This document shows, in pieces, positions 27,071 through 35,818 of a stretch of DNA of 64,000 nt. Origin of the DNA: Tardiphaga robiniae. GTDB lineage: Bacteria; Pseudomonadota; Alphaproteobacteria; Rhizobiales; Xanthobacteraceae. Within the stretch, counting starts at the first letter, position 1, and each line of letters starts with the position of its first letter. Location: positions 62,001 through 126,000 of the forward strand of contig NZ_JABMCJ010000083.1 of assembly GCF_013359755.1 (NCBI RefSeq), in the 5' to 3' direction. Both the position numbers and the translations under genes were made by a program. The notes beneath the pieces are model-generated. The model had not been told where the DNA came from. It saw only the letters and a list, made by a program, of their open reading frames with translations, and did not search any database.

Positions 27071-28831
27071 ATGACCAGTTTAAACGCAGCGGCGTCGTTC
27101 GGGCGCATTATCTCAGTTCGCGGCTCGCTGGCCCGGGTCGGCTTGCTCGCCGTGAACCCGATGACACCCTCGGAGATGCGCGGCACCGTCGGCCGCTTCG
27201 TCAGCATCCGTTGCGCCTCCTCGACCATCATTGCCATGATCACGGAAGTGTCCGCTGAGAACATGCATGCATCGGACATGTATATCGCCAGTGCCTCGGT
27301 CGATCTGCTCGGCGAGATCATGGGGCACGGAGACAAGGCCAAATTCCAGCGCGGCGTCACCAACTATCCCACCATCGACGACATCGTCGATCTGATCAGC
27401 AATCACGATCTGCGCACGGTCTATGCGCCGTCCGGCTCCGAGCAGATCAACGTGGGCACGCTGCAGCAGGACAAGTCGGTCGCCGCTTATGTCGACGTCG
27501 AGGAAATGCTGAGCAAGCACTTCGCGGTGCTCGGCTCCACCGGTGTCGGTAAATCCACCGGCGTGTCGCTGCTGCTCAATGAAATCCTGAAGTCGCGCCC
27601 GCATCTGCGCATCTTCCTGCTCGATGTGCATAACGAATATGGCCGCTGCTTCGGCGATAAGTCGCTGGTGCTGAACCCGCGCAATCTGAAACTGCCGTTC
27701 TGGCTGTTCAATTTCGAGGAAATCGTCGACGTGCTGTTCGCCGGCCGCCCCGGCGTGCCCGAAGAGCTCGAAATCCTCTCGGAAGTCATCCCGATCGCCA
27801 AGGGCGTCTACACGCAATACCAGAACGCCGACCGCATTGGCCTCAAGCGCATCGATCCCAAGACCATCGGCTACACCGTCGATACGCCGGTGCCTTATCG
27901 CCTGGTCGATTTGATCTCGCTGATCGACGAGCGCATGGGCAAGCTCGAGAACCGCTCGTCGCGCATCCAGTATCACAAGCTGATCTCGCGCATCGAAGCG
28001 GTGAAGAACGATCCGCGCTACGCCTTCATGTTCGACAACGCCAATGTCGGCGGCGACACCATGGCGGAAGTGATCAGCCATCTATTCCGCCTGCCCGCCA
28101 ACGGCAAGCCGATGACCATCATGCAGCTCGCCGGCTTCCCCGCGGAAGTCGTCGATAGCGTGGTGTCGGTGCTGTGCCGGATGGCATTCGATTTCGGCCT
28201 GTGGAGCGACGGCGCCTCGCCGCTGCTGTTCGTCTGCGAGGAAGCGCATCGCTACGCCTCCGCCGACCGCAATATCGGCTTTGGCCCGACCCGCAAGGCA
28301 GTGTCGCGCATCGCCAAGGAAGGTCGCAAGTACGGCGTCTATCTCGGCCTCGTGACGCAGCGTCCGGCAGAACTCGACGCCACGATCATTTCCCAGTGCA
28401 ACACACTGTTCGCCATGCGTCTCGCCAACGAGCGCGACCAGGCCCTGCTGCGCTCCGCGGTGTCGGATGCCGCTGCCAACCTGCTCTCCTTCGTGCCGTC
28501 ACTCGGCACCCGCGAAGTACTCGCCTTCGGTGAAGGCGTCGCGTTGCCGACCCGCCTGCGTTTCAAGGAAGTGCCGCCGCACCAGCTGCCGCGCTCCGAA
28601 GCCACCATCGCGACAGTGCCCTCGGTCGCCGCCGGTCACGACATGCAGTTCGTCAGCGCGGTGCTGGAGCGCTGGCGCGGCGCCACCTCGCATCGCGAGG
28701 TACCGAACGATCCCGGCTTCATCGAACGCCCGCTGGCGACGCCGAGCCGCAGCGTCGAAGCCCCGATGCTGCAACCCTCGCTCGGCCTCGATCCGGATCG
28801 CTTCTCGCTGCTCAAGAAGCCGCTACGTTAA
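27071..28831 (+). CDS. HerA-like ATPase (DUF87 helicase/translocase)
   Basis: A 586-residue FtsK/HerA-superfamily ATPase. The N-terminal HAS-barrel (FGRIISVRGSLARVGLLAV, with the barrel continuing to about 130) precedes the Walker A motif GSTGVGKS (about 154-161). Walker B is LLFVCEEAH, and the sensor region is YGVYLGLVTQRPAELDATII. HerA pumps DNA and often acts with NurA nuclease in archaea; bacterial homologues act in repair or defence. No nurA, SIR2 or DUF4297 partner lies beside it here, so it may be a housekeeping paralogue. No Shine-Dalgarno site precedes the chosen ATG, but the barrel begins right after it. Confidence 0.88.
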   Translation: MTSLNAAASFGRIISVRGSLARVGLLAVNPMTPSEMRGTVGRFVSIRCASSTIIAMITEVSAENMHASDMYIASASVDLLGEIMGHGDKAKFQRGVTNYPTIDDIVDLISNHDLRTVYAPSGSEQINVGTLQQDKSVAAYVDVEEMLSKHFAVLGSTGVGKSTGVSLLLNEILKSRPHLRIFLLDVHNEYGRCFGDKSLVLNPRNLKLPFWLFNFEEIVDVLFAGRPGVPEELEILSEVIPIAKGVYTQYQNADRIGLKRIDPKTIGYTVDTPVPYRLVDLISLIDERMGKLENRSSRIQYHKLISRIEAVKNDPRYAFMFDNANVGGDTMAEVISHLFRLPANGKPMTIMQLAGFPAEVVDSVVSVLCRMAFDFGLWSDGASPLLFVCEEAHRYASADRNIGFGPTRKAVSRIAKEGRKYGVYLGLVTQRPAELDATIISQCNTLFAMRLANERDQALLRSAVSDAAANLLSFVPSLGTREVLAFGEGVALPTRLRFKEVPPHQLPRSEATIATVPSVAAGHDMQFVSAVLERWRGATSHREVPNDPGFIERPLATPSRSVEAPMLQPSLGLDPDRFSLLKKPLR

Positions 28832-28849
28832 TCGCATCGGCATGCATTG

Positions 28850-28866
28850 CCGCAAGCGCTTTGCGG
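28850..28866. terminator. short hairpin after the HerA-like gene
   Basis: CCGCAA and TTGCGG enclose a 5-nt loop about 20 nt after the stop codon. It lacks a T-run, so termination is uncertain, and the hairpin lies ahead of the next gene. Confidence 0.35.
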
Positions 28867-28921
28867 TGACGGCGTGATCGCCTATGGTCTCGTGAAACAG
28901 AAACGTTCACGGGAACGCCAG

Positions 28922-29500
28922 ATGACCCAGCCGATTGCGAAACGCTTTCCGACACCCGCCCTCGACAAGCTGCCCGAGGACATCCGCATGCGCATCATGG
29001 GCGTGCAGGAAAAGTCTGGCTTCGTGCCGAACGTGTTCCTGTCGCTGGCCTATCGCCCCGACGAATTCCGCGCGTTCTTCGCCTATCACGACGCGCTGAT
29101 GGAAAAGGACAGCGGGTTGACCAAGGCCGAGCGTGAGATGATCGTGGTCGCGACGTCAGCCGCCAACCAGTGCCATTATTGCGTCATCGCGCATGGTGCA
29201 ATCCTGCGCATTCGCGCCAAGAACCCAACCATCGCCGACCAGATCGCCGTCAACTACCGCAAGGCCGACATCACGCCGAAGCAACGTGCGATGCTGGATT
29301 TCGCCATGAAAGTGAGCCGGTCCGCCGAGACCATCGGCGAGCAGGATTTTGCCGAGGTCTCCGGCCACGGCTTCAGCGACGACGATATCTGGGACATCAC
29401 CGCGATCTCGGCCTTCTTCGCGCTGTCGAACCGGATGGCCAATGTCACCAACATGAAGCCGAATGACGAATTCTATATGATGGGCCGGCTGCCGAAATAG
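28922..29500 (+). CDS. peroxidase-related, AhpD/carboxymuconolactone decarboxylase-like protein
   Basis: A 192-residue AhpD-like helical protein. The redox/acid motif is CHYCVIAHGAILRI, the CxxC plus downstream His pattern of alkylhydroperoxidase D-like proteins annotated as peroxidase-related. EREMIVVATSAANQ precedes it as usual. Such proteins reduce peroxides or serve as uncharacterised oxidoreductases. The ATG at 28922 gives the normal family start; upstream codons from 28847 are unlikely to be translated. It lies between the HerA-like and MgtC genes without obvious functional linkage. Confidence 0.88.
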   Translation: MTQPIAKRFPTPALDKLPEDIRMRIMGVQEKSGFVPNVFLSLAYRPDEFRAFFAYHDALMEKDSGLTKAEREMIVVATSAANQCHYCVIAHGAILRIRAKNPTIADQIAVNYRKADITPKQRAMLDFAMKVSRSAETIGEQDFAEVSGHGFSDDDIWDITAISAFFALSNRMANVTNMKPNDEFYMMGRLPK

Positions 29501-29526
29501 TGGCACGGGTTTAGAAGGATCTCGCA

Positions 29527-30036
29527 TTGCTCGACTGGACGGACATCATCCTACGTCTCGGCATCGCCGCCCTCGTCGGCGGCGCCATCGGCCTCAACCG
29601 CGATCTGCACGGCAAGCCCGTCGGCGTACGCACGCTGGGGCTCGTCAGCCTGGCCACTGCCATGATCGTGGTGCTGGCCGATCCGCTCGGCAAAGGCGGC
29701 TTCACGGATGCCGGGAGCCGGGTCATTCAGGGCATACTCACAGGCGTCGGCTTTCTCGGTGCCGGCGTGATCTTTCATGCCGAGCGGCATTTCCGTGTCC
29801 GCGGCCTGACCAGCGCCGCCTGCGTCTGGCTGACCGCCTGTGTCGGCATCATGTGCGGCGCCGGCCATTGGCGCATCGTCACCGTCTCAGTGGTGATCGC
29901 CTTCCTCGTGCTACTGCTTGGCGGAAGGATCGAACGCGCCCTGCATCGCGTGCTCGGCGGCAAAGGCGATCCCGCGTCGGTTCCGATGGATGCGCCTCAG
30001 TCGTCGGACGCCGGTCCGCACCAGCCCGGCAAATAG
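29527..30036 (+). CDS. MgtC/SapB family membrane protein
   Basis: A 169-residue inner-membrane protein with four to five hydrophobic segments. The family signature is in IGLNRDLHGKPVGVRTLGLV and ILTGVGFLGAGVIFH, then VRGLTSAACVWLTACVG. MgtC proteins help survival at low magnesium and acid stress and modulate ATP synthase in pathogens. It starts at TTG with AAGGAT upstream. The C-terminus overlaps the convergent ParB-like gene by 40 nt. It lacks the long C-terminal ACT-like domain of Salmonella MgtC. Confidence 0.9.
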   Translation: MLDWTDIILRLGIAALVGGAIGLNRDLHGKPVGVRTLGLVSLATAMIVVLADPLGKGGFTDAGSRVIQGILTGVGFLGAGVIFHAERHFRVRGLTSAACVWLTACVGIMCGAGHWRIVTVSVVIAFLVLLLGGRIERALHRVLGGKGDPASVPMDAPQSSDAGPHQPGK

Positions 30037-30623
30037 ATCGCATCCTTGCTTTTGGCGATCGCCAGCGCTTTCTCCAATGCCTTGGCGAAATCTGCGTCGA
30101 TCTCCTTGGTGGAGAGCCGGCTGCGAAACAGGTCCGCCCAGAGGAATTCGCTGAACGGCGTGGTGTCTTTGGCATAGCCGCCGGCGCGGCGAATTTCGCC
30201 GGCCAGGCTGCGGAACGGATCGTCTTTCAGGCCCGTCACCGATTTCGGAATGTCCTTGAAGTGCCGTCGCTCGCCCTTGGCGTCATAGGGATAGGCCCAG
30301 CGGCGGTGATCGAGCACGCCCCAGAAGGCTTTCATATCGACCATCGTGAGATCGGCGATCACGGTGACGAGCACATCCTTCACGCCTTCGTCATGCAACG
30401 CACGTGCGAGATGATGGTGATCGACCACGTAGTGGCGCTGATCCGGCCCCAGCACCACGGGGATCATGTGCTGGCCGAGCAGTTCGGCCTGTTTGCGCTT
30501 GGACTTATGGGCGCGCCAGCGTTTGCGCTTCTCCTTCACCTCGCGCATGCCCACCGTCATCTGCGTTGGCCGCAGCGATAGGATCGGGACCGGATGCAGC
30601 AACGGTTCGCGTGTGTTCGGCAT
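29997..30623 (-). CDS. ParB-like nuclease-domain protein
   Basis: A 208-residue protein of the ParBc_2 group. Residues about 10-85 hold the ParB/sulfiredoxin-type pattern: VPILSLRPTQMTVGMREV, then IPVVLGPDQRHYVVDHHHLARAL. The rest (about 100-205) is specific to this group. There is no HTH for parS binding, so it is not a partition protein; its biochemical role is unknown. Met at 30623 (MPNTREP) was chosen over 30635. It stands alone, convergent with mgtC. Confidence 0.75.
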   Translation of the reverse strand: MPNTREPLLHPVPILSLRPTQMTVGMREVKEKRKRWRAHKSKRKQAELLGQHMIPVVLGPDQRHYVVDHHHLARALHDEGVKDVLVTVIADLTMVDMKAFWGVLDHRRWAYPYDAKGERRHFKDIPKSVTGLKDDPFRSLAGEIRRAGGYAKDTTPFSEFLWADLFRSRLSTKEIDADFAKALEKALAIAKSKDAIYLPGWCGPASDD

Positions 30624-30797
30624 GTGGCCTCCCATATCTAATTCTGTCCGGAACGAACTATGGCATGGCCGCTACGCCGATGCGGATCAGTTCCACGTCA
30701 TCTCTGACGATTGCCGCATCCGTGCCATGCGGACTTTATCTGCGCGAAGCGGCCGCCTCGTGGTAGACTGCGACATTGCATGCGCAGACCCACGACG

Positions 30798-31145
30798 ATG
30801 AAGACCCAGCAGCCGATTATCAGAGAGGATGACGAGCACCGCGTGCTTCGTTTTGTGCCGCGCACCTCCGATACGCTGCCACACCATCCCACCGCTCCTG
30901 CCGACCAACCCCGCCGCCGCCAAACGACCGGCGCCAGCGACCTGTCCCGCTATCAACAGGCACAGGACGACCCCGACGACTTCCGCCACCGGATGCTGGC
31001 CAATAGCGCAGCCTTCGGCTTCACGGTGATCCTTGTGGGTGTCGGGATCTGGCTCGCGGTCAGCATTGCCGATCTCCGCAAAACCCAGGATTGCGTGTTG
31101 ATGGGCCGCCGGGACTGCGCCCATATTGTTGCGCCGCACGGCTGA
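30798..31145 (+). CDS. small membrane protein, 115 aa
   Basis: An unrecognised protein with a hydrophilic N-terminal half rich in Arg/Pro/Gln and one membrane segment (FGFTVILVGVGIWLAVSIAD, about 75-95), ending in a short tail with two Cys (CVLMGRRDC). The most probable start is ATG at 30798 (MKTQQ); ATG 30780 is also possible. It looks like a tail-anchored or single-pass inner-membrane protein of a type common in Bradyrhizobium. The next cluster starts 190 nt downstream. Confidence 0.65.
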   Translation: MKTQQPIIREDDEHRVLRFVPRTSDTLPHHPTAPADQPRRRQTTGASDLSRYQQAQDDPDDFRHRMLANSAAFGFTVILVGVGIWLAVSIADLRKTQDCVLMGRRDCAHIVAPHG

Positions 31146-31334
31146 GGCGCGCCAAACCCTCTTTCCACAGCCCACAGGGGCTGGTGAGCGGGCGCTCAAC
31201 TGCATTGAACTGCCGCCCCCGCTCCGATATACGGGCAATCGACTCTATACGGCGGACCGGGACTGCCCCGGGGCGAAGCCCTGTCTTTGCGCGCGCCGAT
31301 CGAACATTATCTTCAATATATCAAAGGCTTAGTA

Positions 31335-31616
31335 ATGTCCTCCACATTCGATCAGGTCGCCACAATCATCGCCGAGACTTGCGACATTCCCCGCGACACG
31401 ATCACACCGGAAAGCCACGCCATCGACGATCTGGGGATCGACAGCCTCGACTTCCTGGATATCGCTTTTGCGATCGACAAGGCGTTCGGGATCAAGCTGC
31501 CGCTCGAAAAATGGACCCAGGAGGTCAATGACGGCAAGGCGACCACCGAGCAGTATTTCGTCCTGAAGAACCTCAGCGCGCGCATCGACGAATTGGTCGC
31601 GGCCAAGGGCGCGTAA
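31335..31616 (+). CDS. acpXL: acyl carrier protein AcpXL
   Basis: A 93-residue special acyl carrier protein on which the very-long-chain (omega-1)-hydroxy fatty acid of rhizobial lipid A is built. The 4'-phosphopantetheine Ser lies in [18 protein letters not shown], and the C-terminal extension ([20 protein letters not shown]) is typical of AcpXL rather than AcpP. It leads the cluster fabZXL, fabF2XL, fabF1XL, adhXL, lpxXL in the canonical order. The frame is open upstream to 31287 but the ATG at 31335 gives the correct family start. Confidence 0.95.
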   Translation: MSSTFDQVATIIAETCDIPRDTITPESHAIDDLGIDSLDFLDIAFAIDKAFGIKLPLEKWTQEVNDGKATTEQYFVLKNLSARIDELVAAKGA

Positions 31617-31625
31617 CGCCCCGCC

Positions 31626-32099
31626 ATGAACCTCGAATATTTTCACCTGATCGACCGCATCACCGACCTCAATGTCGGCGAACGGACGATCACGGTCGAA
31701 GCCAACGTTCCCGAGACCAGCACCATCTTCGAGGGCCACTTCCCGGGCTACCCACTGATGCCCGGCGTGCTGCTGATCGAGTCGATGGCGCAGACTTCGG
31801 GCTGGCTGCTGATCGCGCTGATGAAGTTCGAGCGTATGCCCTTCCTCGCCGCGGTGAAGGAAGCCAAGATGCGTACCTTCATCACGCCCGGCACGAAGCT
31901 GGACATCAACGCCAGCGTGCTGCACGAAGGCGACGGCTTCTACATGACCACTGTCAAGATCAAGGTCGACGGCAAGCTGACCTGCAACGCGCAGCTCACC
32001 TTCAAGACCGTCCCGTTCCCCCATCCGGATCTGCGCGGACACATGGACATCGTGGCCGAGCGCATCGGATTTCCCCTACAGGCGATCACCAATGGCTGA
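31626..32099 (+). CDS. fabZXL: beta-hydroxyacyl-ACP dehydratase, FabZ-like
   Basis: A 157-residue hot-dog dehydratase that removes water from 3-hydroxyacyl-AcpXL during chain elongation. The catalytic His is in GHFPGYPLMPGVLLIE and the Glu of the active helix is in the same stretch (IESMAQ). It starts 9 nt after acpXL and its 3' end overlaps the next gene by 8 nt. The name reflects the cluster position. Confidence 0.92.
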   Translation: MNLEYFHLIDRITDLNVGERTITVEANVPETSTIFEGHFPGYPLMPGVLLIESMAQTSGWLLIALMKFERMPFLAAVKEAKMRTFITPGTKLDINASVLHEGDGFYMTTVKIKVDGKLTCNAQLTFKTVPFPHPDLRGHMDIVAERIGFPLQAITNG

Positions 32100-33294
32100 A
32101 ACCCGACCGATGACATCCGAGCCGGTGGAAGCGTGGATCACCGGCATTGGCCTCGCCACGTCATTGGGCGAAGGCCCTGACGCGCATTGGGATGCGTTGA
32201 ACAACAAGCGCATCAACGTCGATGAAACCGGCTTCGCTCCGAACATCGTCCACCCCCTCGCGCCGGTCTCATACGACGCGCAGATCCCCAAGAAGGGCGA
32301 TCAGCGTCAGATGGAAGCCTGGCAGCGGATCGGCACCTATGCCGCCGGCCTCGCGCTGGATTCAGCTGGCGTCAAAGGCAACAAGGACATCCTGTCGAGG
32401 ATGGACATGATCGTTGCCGCCGGTGGCGGTGAGCGCGACCTGGCTGTCGATTCCGGTATCCTGAATTCGGACGGCTATGGCGCTGCGACACCGGGCCTGC
32501 TCAACGAAAAACTGCTCAACGACCTCAGGCCGACTCTGTTTCTGGCGCAGCTCTCCAACCTGCTCGCCGGCAATATCGCCATCGTGCACGGCGTCACCGG
32601 TTCGTCCCGTACCTTCATGGGCGAGGAAGCGGCTGGCGTAGACGCCGCGCGCATCGCACTGGCCCGCATCGCTGACGGCCAGAGCGACATCGCGCTGATC
32701 GGCGCCGCACATAATGGTGAGCGCAAGGACCTGCTGCTGCTGTACGAATTCGACGACTTCAACCTGAAGAACAAATTCGAGACCGTGTGGGCACGCGAGG
32801 CGAATTCGGGCTTTGCGCTCGGCTCTGCCGGCGCATTCCTCGTCATCGAATCCAGGGCGCATGCAGAAGCGCGCGGTGCCAAGCCTCTCGCACGTCTCAA
32901 GAGCGTGGTCGCCGATCATGCCCGTCGCAAGACTCCCGGCGAAGTCACCGCTTCGCTGCAGGGGTTGTGGTCGAAGCTCGGCGCGAAGAGCGACGCTGCG
33001 ATCATCACCGGCGCGACCGGCGCGGAACCCGTGACATCGGAAGAGCGCGCCTTCCTGAAGGATCATGCGGATGTCGCCATCCGCGGCACCGGCACTCTCT
33101 TCGGTCATACGCTCGAAACCCAATTCCCGCTTGGCCTCGGCCTTGCGGCGTTGGCGATCTCGCGCGGCGCAATGTTTCCGCCGAACGATTCAACCGGCCT
33201 CGAGATTGAAAAGTCCGGCAAGCCCACCCAGATTGTGGTGATCGGCGCCGGCCACTGGCGCGGCGAAGGCATGGCGCTGGTTGAAGCCGTCTAG
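32092..33294 (+). CDS. fabF2XL: ketosynthase-fold protein lacking the catalytic Cys (FabF2XL)
   Basis: A 400-residue thiolase-fold protein of the beta-ketoacyl-ACP synthase II family. Aligning by eye to its neighbour, the nucleophile stretch reads HGVTGSSRTFMGEEAAGVDA (166-185), with Ser172 where Cys176 of FabF1XL stands. The first catalytic His motif (NAHGTGTPEND in the partner) is also lost (TGATGAEPVTSEE), while the second (FGHTLETQ) remains. This is the pattern of a chain-length-factor subunit that pairs with an active ketosynthase. It overlaps fabZXL by 8 nt; a 116-nt gap with a repeat follows. Confidence 0.88.
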   Translation: MAETRPMTSEPVEAWITGIGLATSLGEGPDAHWDALNNKRINVDETGFAPNIVHPLAPVSYDAQIPKKGDQRQMEAWQRIGTYAAGLALDSAGVKGNKDILSRMDMIVAAGGGERDLAVDSGILNSDGYGAATPGLLNEKLLNDLRPTLFLAQLSNLLAGNIAIVHGVTGSSRTFMGEEAAGVDAARIALARIADGQSDIALIGAAHNGERKDLLLLYEFDDFNLKNKFETVWAREANSGFALGSAGAFLVIESRAHAEARGAKPLARLKSVVADHARRKTPGEVTASLQGLWSKLGAKSDAAIITGATGAEPVTSEERAFLKDHADVAIRGTGTLFGHTLETQFPLGLGLAALAISRGAMFPPNDSTGLEIEKSGKPTQIVVIGAGHWRGEGMALVEAV

Positions 33295-33325
33295 AACCCA
33301 TCTGGGCTCTAGATTTTTCTTATGT

Positions 33326-33378
33326 TTGAGCAAGATCTTATCCGAAAACCGGCATCCACTTTTCGGGATCATGCTCAA
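33326..33378. repeat. interspersed palindromic repeat (family A)
   Basis: A 53-base element beginning TTGAGCAAGATC and ending GATCATGCTCAA, with a short CCGAAAA / TTTTCGG pair inside. The sequence type (AAGATC..CCGAAAACCGG..ACTTTTCGGGATCATG) is common between genes in Bradyrhizobiaceae. It lies in the 116-nt gap between the two ketosynthase genes and would form a hairpin in the transcript. Confidence 0.72.
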
Positions 33379-33410
33379 GTTAAGCGGTCGACGCGGCCGA
33401 CGGAGAGAGC

Positions 33411-34691
33411 ATGACTGCAACGCGCGATAAATTCGGCCGACCGATCGTTGTCGTCACGGGCATGGGTGTTGCGACATCGCTCGGCGCCGGCAAGGAAGAC
33501 AACTGGGCCAAGCTCACTGCTGGCGAGTCCGGCATTCGCACCATCACGCGTTTTCCCACCGACGGCATGAAGACGACGATGGCAGGCACGATCGATTTCG
33601 TGCCGGTCGAGCCGTTTTCCTCCACCGACCTCTCCGAAAAGCTCGGCGAGCTCGTCACCGAGGAAGCCATCGCGCAGGCCAATATCGGCAGCAAGGGCGA
33701 CTTCCCCGGCCCGCTGTTCCTCGCGGTTGCGCCGGTCGAAGTCGAATGGCCGCAGCGCCAGGTGCTGGCAAAGGCCGCTGGCGCCAATAGCGATATCAAT
33801 TACGACACGCTGCTGCGCGTCGCCGGTGGCGGCAAGTTCGTCCAGTATCACCGCCGCTTCCTGTTCGGCTCGGTCGCCGACCATCTCGCGGACACGTTCG
33901 GCACCAAGGGCTCGCCGATCTCGCTGTCGACCGCTTGTGCCTCCGGCGCCACTGCGATCCAGCTCGGCGTCGAAGCGATCCGCCGAGGCGAAGCCGATGC
34001 GGCGCTGTGCGTGGCCACCGACGGCTCGGTGAACCCGGAAGCGCTGATCCGTTTCTCGCTGCTGTCGGCACTCTCGACCCACAACGACCCGCCACAGAAA
34101 GCTGTCCGTCCCTTCGCCAAGAACCGCGATGGTTTCGTGATGGCCGAAGGCGCCGGTGCGCTGGTCCTGGAAAGCCTGGAAGCCGCCACCGCGCGCGGCG
34201 CCAAGATCCTTGGCATTGTCGCCGGTTGCGGCGAGCTCGCGGACTCCTTCCACCGCACCCGCTCCAGCCCGGACGGCAAGCCGATCATCGGCTGCGTGAA
34301 CAATGCGCTGGTGGATGCTGGTCTGACGTCGGACCAGATCGACTACATCAACGCCCATGGCACCGGCACGCCGGAAAACGACAAGATGGAGTATCTCGGC
34401 ATTTCCAGCGTGTTCGGTGAGCGCGCTAAGGAAATTCCGGTCTCGTCGAACAAGTCCATGGTCGGCCACACCCTCTCCGCCGCCGGCGCTGTCGAGGCGG
34501 TGTTCTCGCTGCTCACCCTGGAACACCAGCGGATCCCGCCGACCATCAATTACGATGTTCCCGATCCGGCCATTCCGTTCGACGTGGTTCCCAATACCGC
34601 CCGCGATGCCCGCGTGACGGCCGTGATGTCGAATTCCTTCGGCTTTGGTGGCCAGAATGCCTCGCTGATCCTCACCGGCGAGCCCGTTTAG
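33411..34691 (+). CDS. fabF1XL: beta-ketoacyl-ACP synthase, active subunit (FabF1XL)
   Basis: A 426-residue ketosynthase with the full catalytic set: Cys176 in SLSTACASGATAI, His316 in INAHGTGTPEND, Lys348 and His353 in SSNKSMVGHTLSAAG. It condenses malonyl-ACP with the growing chain on AcpXL. Its partner FabF2XL just upstream lacks the Cys, so this is the only condensing active site in the cluster. Residues 90-150 contain an insertion-like stretch (PVEVEWPQRQVLAKA) relative to E. coli FabF. The alcohol dehydrogenase gene follows after about 90-100 nt. Confidence 0.94.
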   Translation: MTATRDKFGRPIVVVTGMGVATSLGAGKEDNWAKLTAGESGIRTITRFPTDGMKTTMAGTIDFVPVEPFSSTDLSEKLGELVTEEAIAQANIGSKGDFPGPLFLAVAPVEVEWPQRQVLAKAAGANSDINYDTLLRVAGGGKFVQYHRRFLFGSVADHLADTFGTKGSPISLSTACASGATAIQLGVEAIRRGEADAALCVATDGSVNPEALIRFSLLSALSTHNDPPQKAVRPFAKNRDGFVMAEGAGALVLESLEAATARGAKILGIVAGCGELADSFHRTRSSPDGKPIIGCVNNALVDAGLTSDQIDYINAHGTGTPENDKMEYLGISSVFGERAKEIPVSSNKSMVGHTLSAAGAVEAVFSLLTLEHQRIPPTINYDVPDPAIPFDVVPNTARDARVTAVMSNSFGFGGQNASLILTGEPV

Positions 34692-34777
34692 GGCTCCCTG
34701 CCCGTCCTGGCGCGTCCTCGCCGGTTGACGTGATGACGTGAACCGGCGATACGCAGGCCATCCGAAATCAACCTTTC

Positions 34778-35818
34778 TTGCCGGAGACGCGGTTCATGCG
34801 TGCGCTCAATCTTGTTGCCGATCGTGAGCTCGTCGTCGTCGACGTGCCGCCGCCCCCGCCGCCTGCTGCCGGCGAAGTGCAGATCAGCGTGAAGGCTGTC
34901 GGCCTGAACCATATCGACGTCTGGGGCTTCCGCGGCATGGCCTTCGCCAAGCGCAAGCTGCCGCTGTCGATCGGCGCCGAAGCCTCGGGCGAAGTCGCCG
35001 CCGTCGGCGAAGGCGTCACCCATGTGAAGCCCGGCCAGAAGGTCGTGATGTATGGCGCACTCACCTGCGGGCACTGCAAGGCCTGCCAGGAAGGCCGCGA
35101 CAATTTCTGCGAGAACGTCGGCGGTCTCTATGGCTTCCACATCGACGGCTTCTCGCGCGAACTGATGAACATGCCGGCGCGCCTCGTGATCCCCGTCCCT
35201 GACGGCATCAGCTTCCGCGACGCCGCCTGCGCCCCGATCGCCTTCTCGACCGTGCAGCACATGCTGTTCGACAATGCCAAGCTGCAGCCCGGCGAGACCA
35301 TTCTCGTTCATGCCGGCGGCTCCGGCATCGGTACCGTCGCCATCATGATGGCCAAGAAGATCGGTTGCACCGTGATCACCACCGTGGGCGACGATTCCAA
35401 GATCGAGGGCGTGAAGGCGCTCGGCGCGGATCACGTCATCAACTATCGCAAGGATCGTTTCGAGGGCGAGACCCGCAAGATCACTAAGAAGAAGGGCGTC
35501 GATGTCGTGTTCGAACACGTCGGTGCCGATACCTTCAACGGCTCGCTGCTGGTGATGAAGCGCGGCGGCCGTCTGGTCACCTGCGGTTCGACCTCCGGCC
35601 CGACCACGACGATCAACCTGATGCAGCTGTTCCAACAGCAATACCGCATCTTCGGATCGTTCGGCGCCACCATGAAGAACATCAGTGAGAGCCTCGACAA
35701 GATGGCCGACGGCATGCTGCCGGTGATCGATACCGAAGTGCCGATCAGCGACGTCGAGACTGCGCTGAAGCGGATGGAAACCCGCCAGGTGTTCGGCAAG
35801 ATCATCGTTCACTTCTGA
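34778..35818 (+). CDS. adhXL: zinc-type alcohol dehydrogenase-like oxidoreductase of the VLCFA cluster
   Basis: A 346-residue medium-chain dehydrogenase/reductase. The GroES-like domain has the structural zinc Cys cluster in LTCGHCKACQEGRDNFC. The nucleotide-binding domain has AGGSGIGTVAIMMAKKIGC. In acpXL clusters this gene is thought to act in elongation, for example as a reductase, but the step is not settled. The second Met at 34796 is an alternative start. Its stop overlaps the lpxXL start by one base (TGATG). Confidence 0.9.
   Translation: MPETRFMRALNLVADRELVVVDVPPPPPPAAGEVQISVKAVGLNHIDVWGFRGMAFAKRKLPLSIGAEASGEVAAVGEGVTHVKPGQKVVMYGALTCGHCKACQEGRDNFCENVGGLYGFHIDGFSRELMNMPARLVIPVPDGISFRDAACAPIAFSTVQHMLFDNAKLQPGETILVHAGGSGIGTVAIMMAKKIGCTVITTVGDDSKIEGVKALGADHVINYRKDRFEGETRKITKKKGVDVVFEHVGADTFNGSLLVMKRGGRLVTCGSTSGPTTTINLMQLFQQQYRIFGSFGATMKNISESLDKMADGMLPVIDTEVPISDVETALKRMETRQVFGKIIVHF

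Noticed and set aside
27071..28831. HerA-like ATPase as part of an anti-phage defence system.
   Set aside because: No SIR2, DUF4297, NurA or other defence partner lies next to it; the flanking genes are a LysR regulator and an AhpD-like protein.
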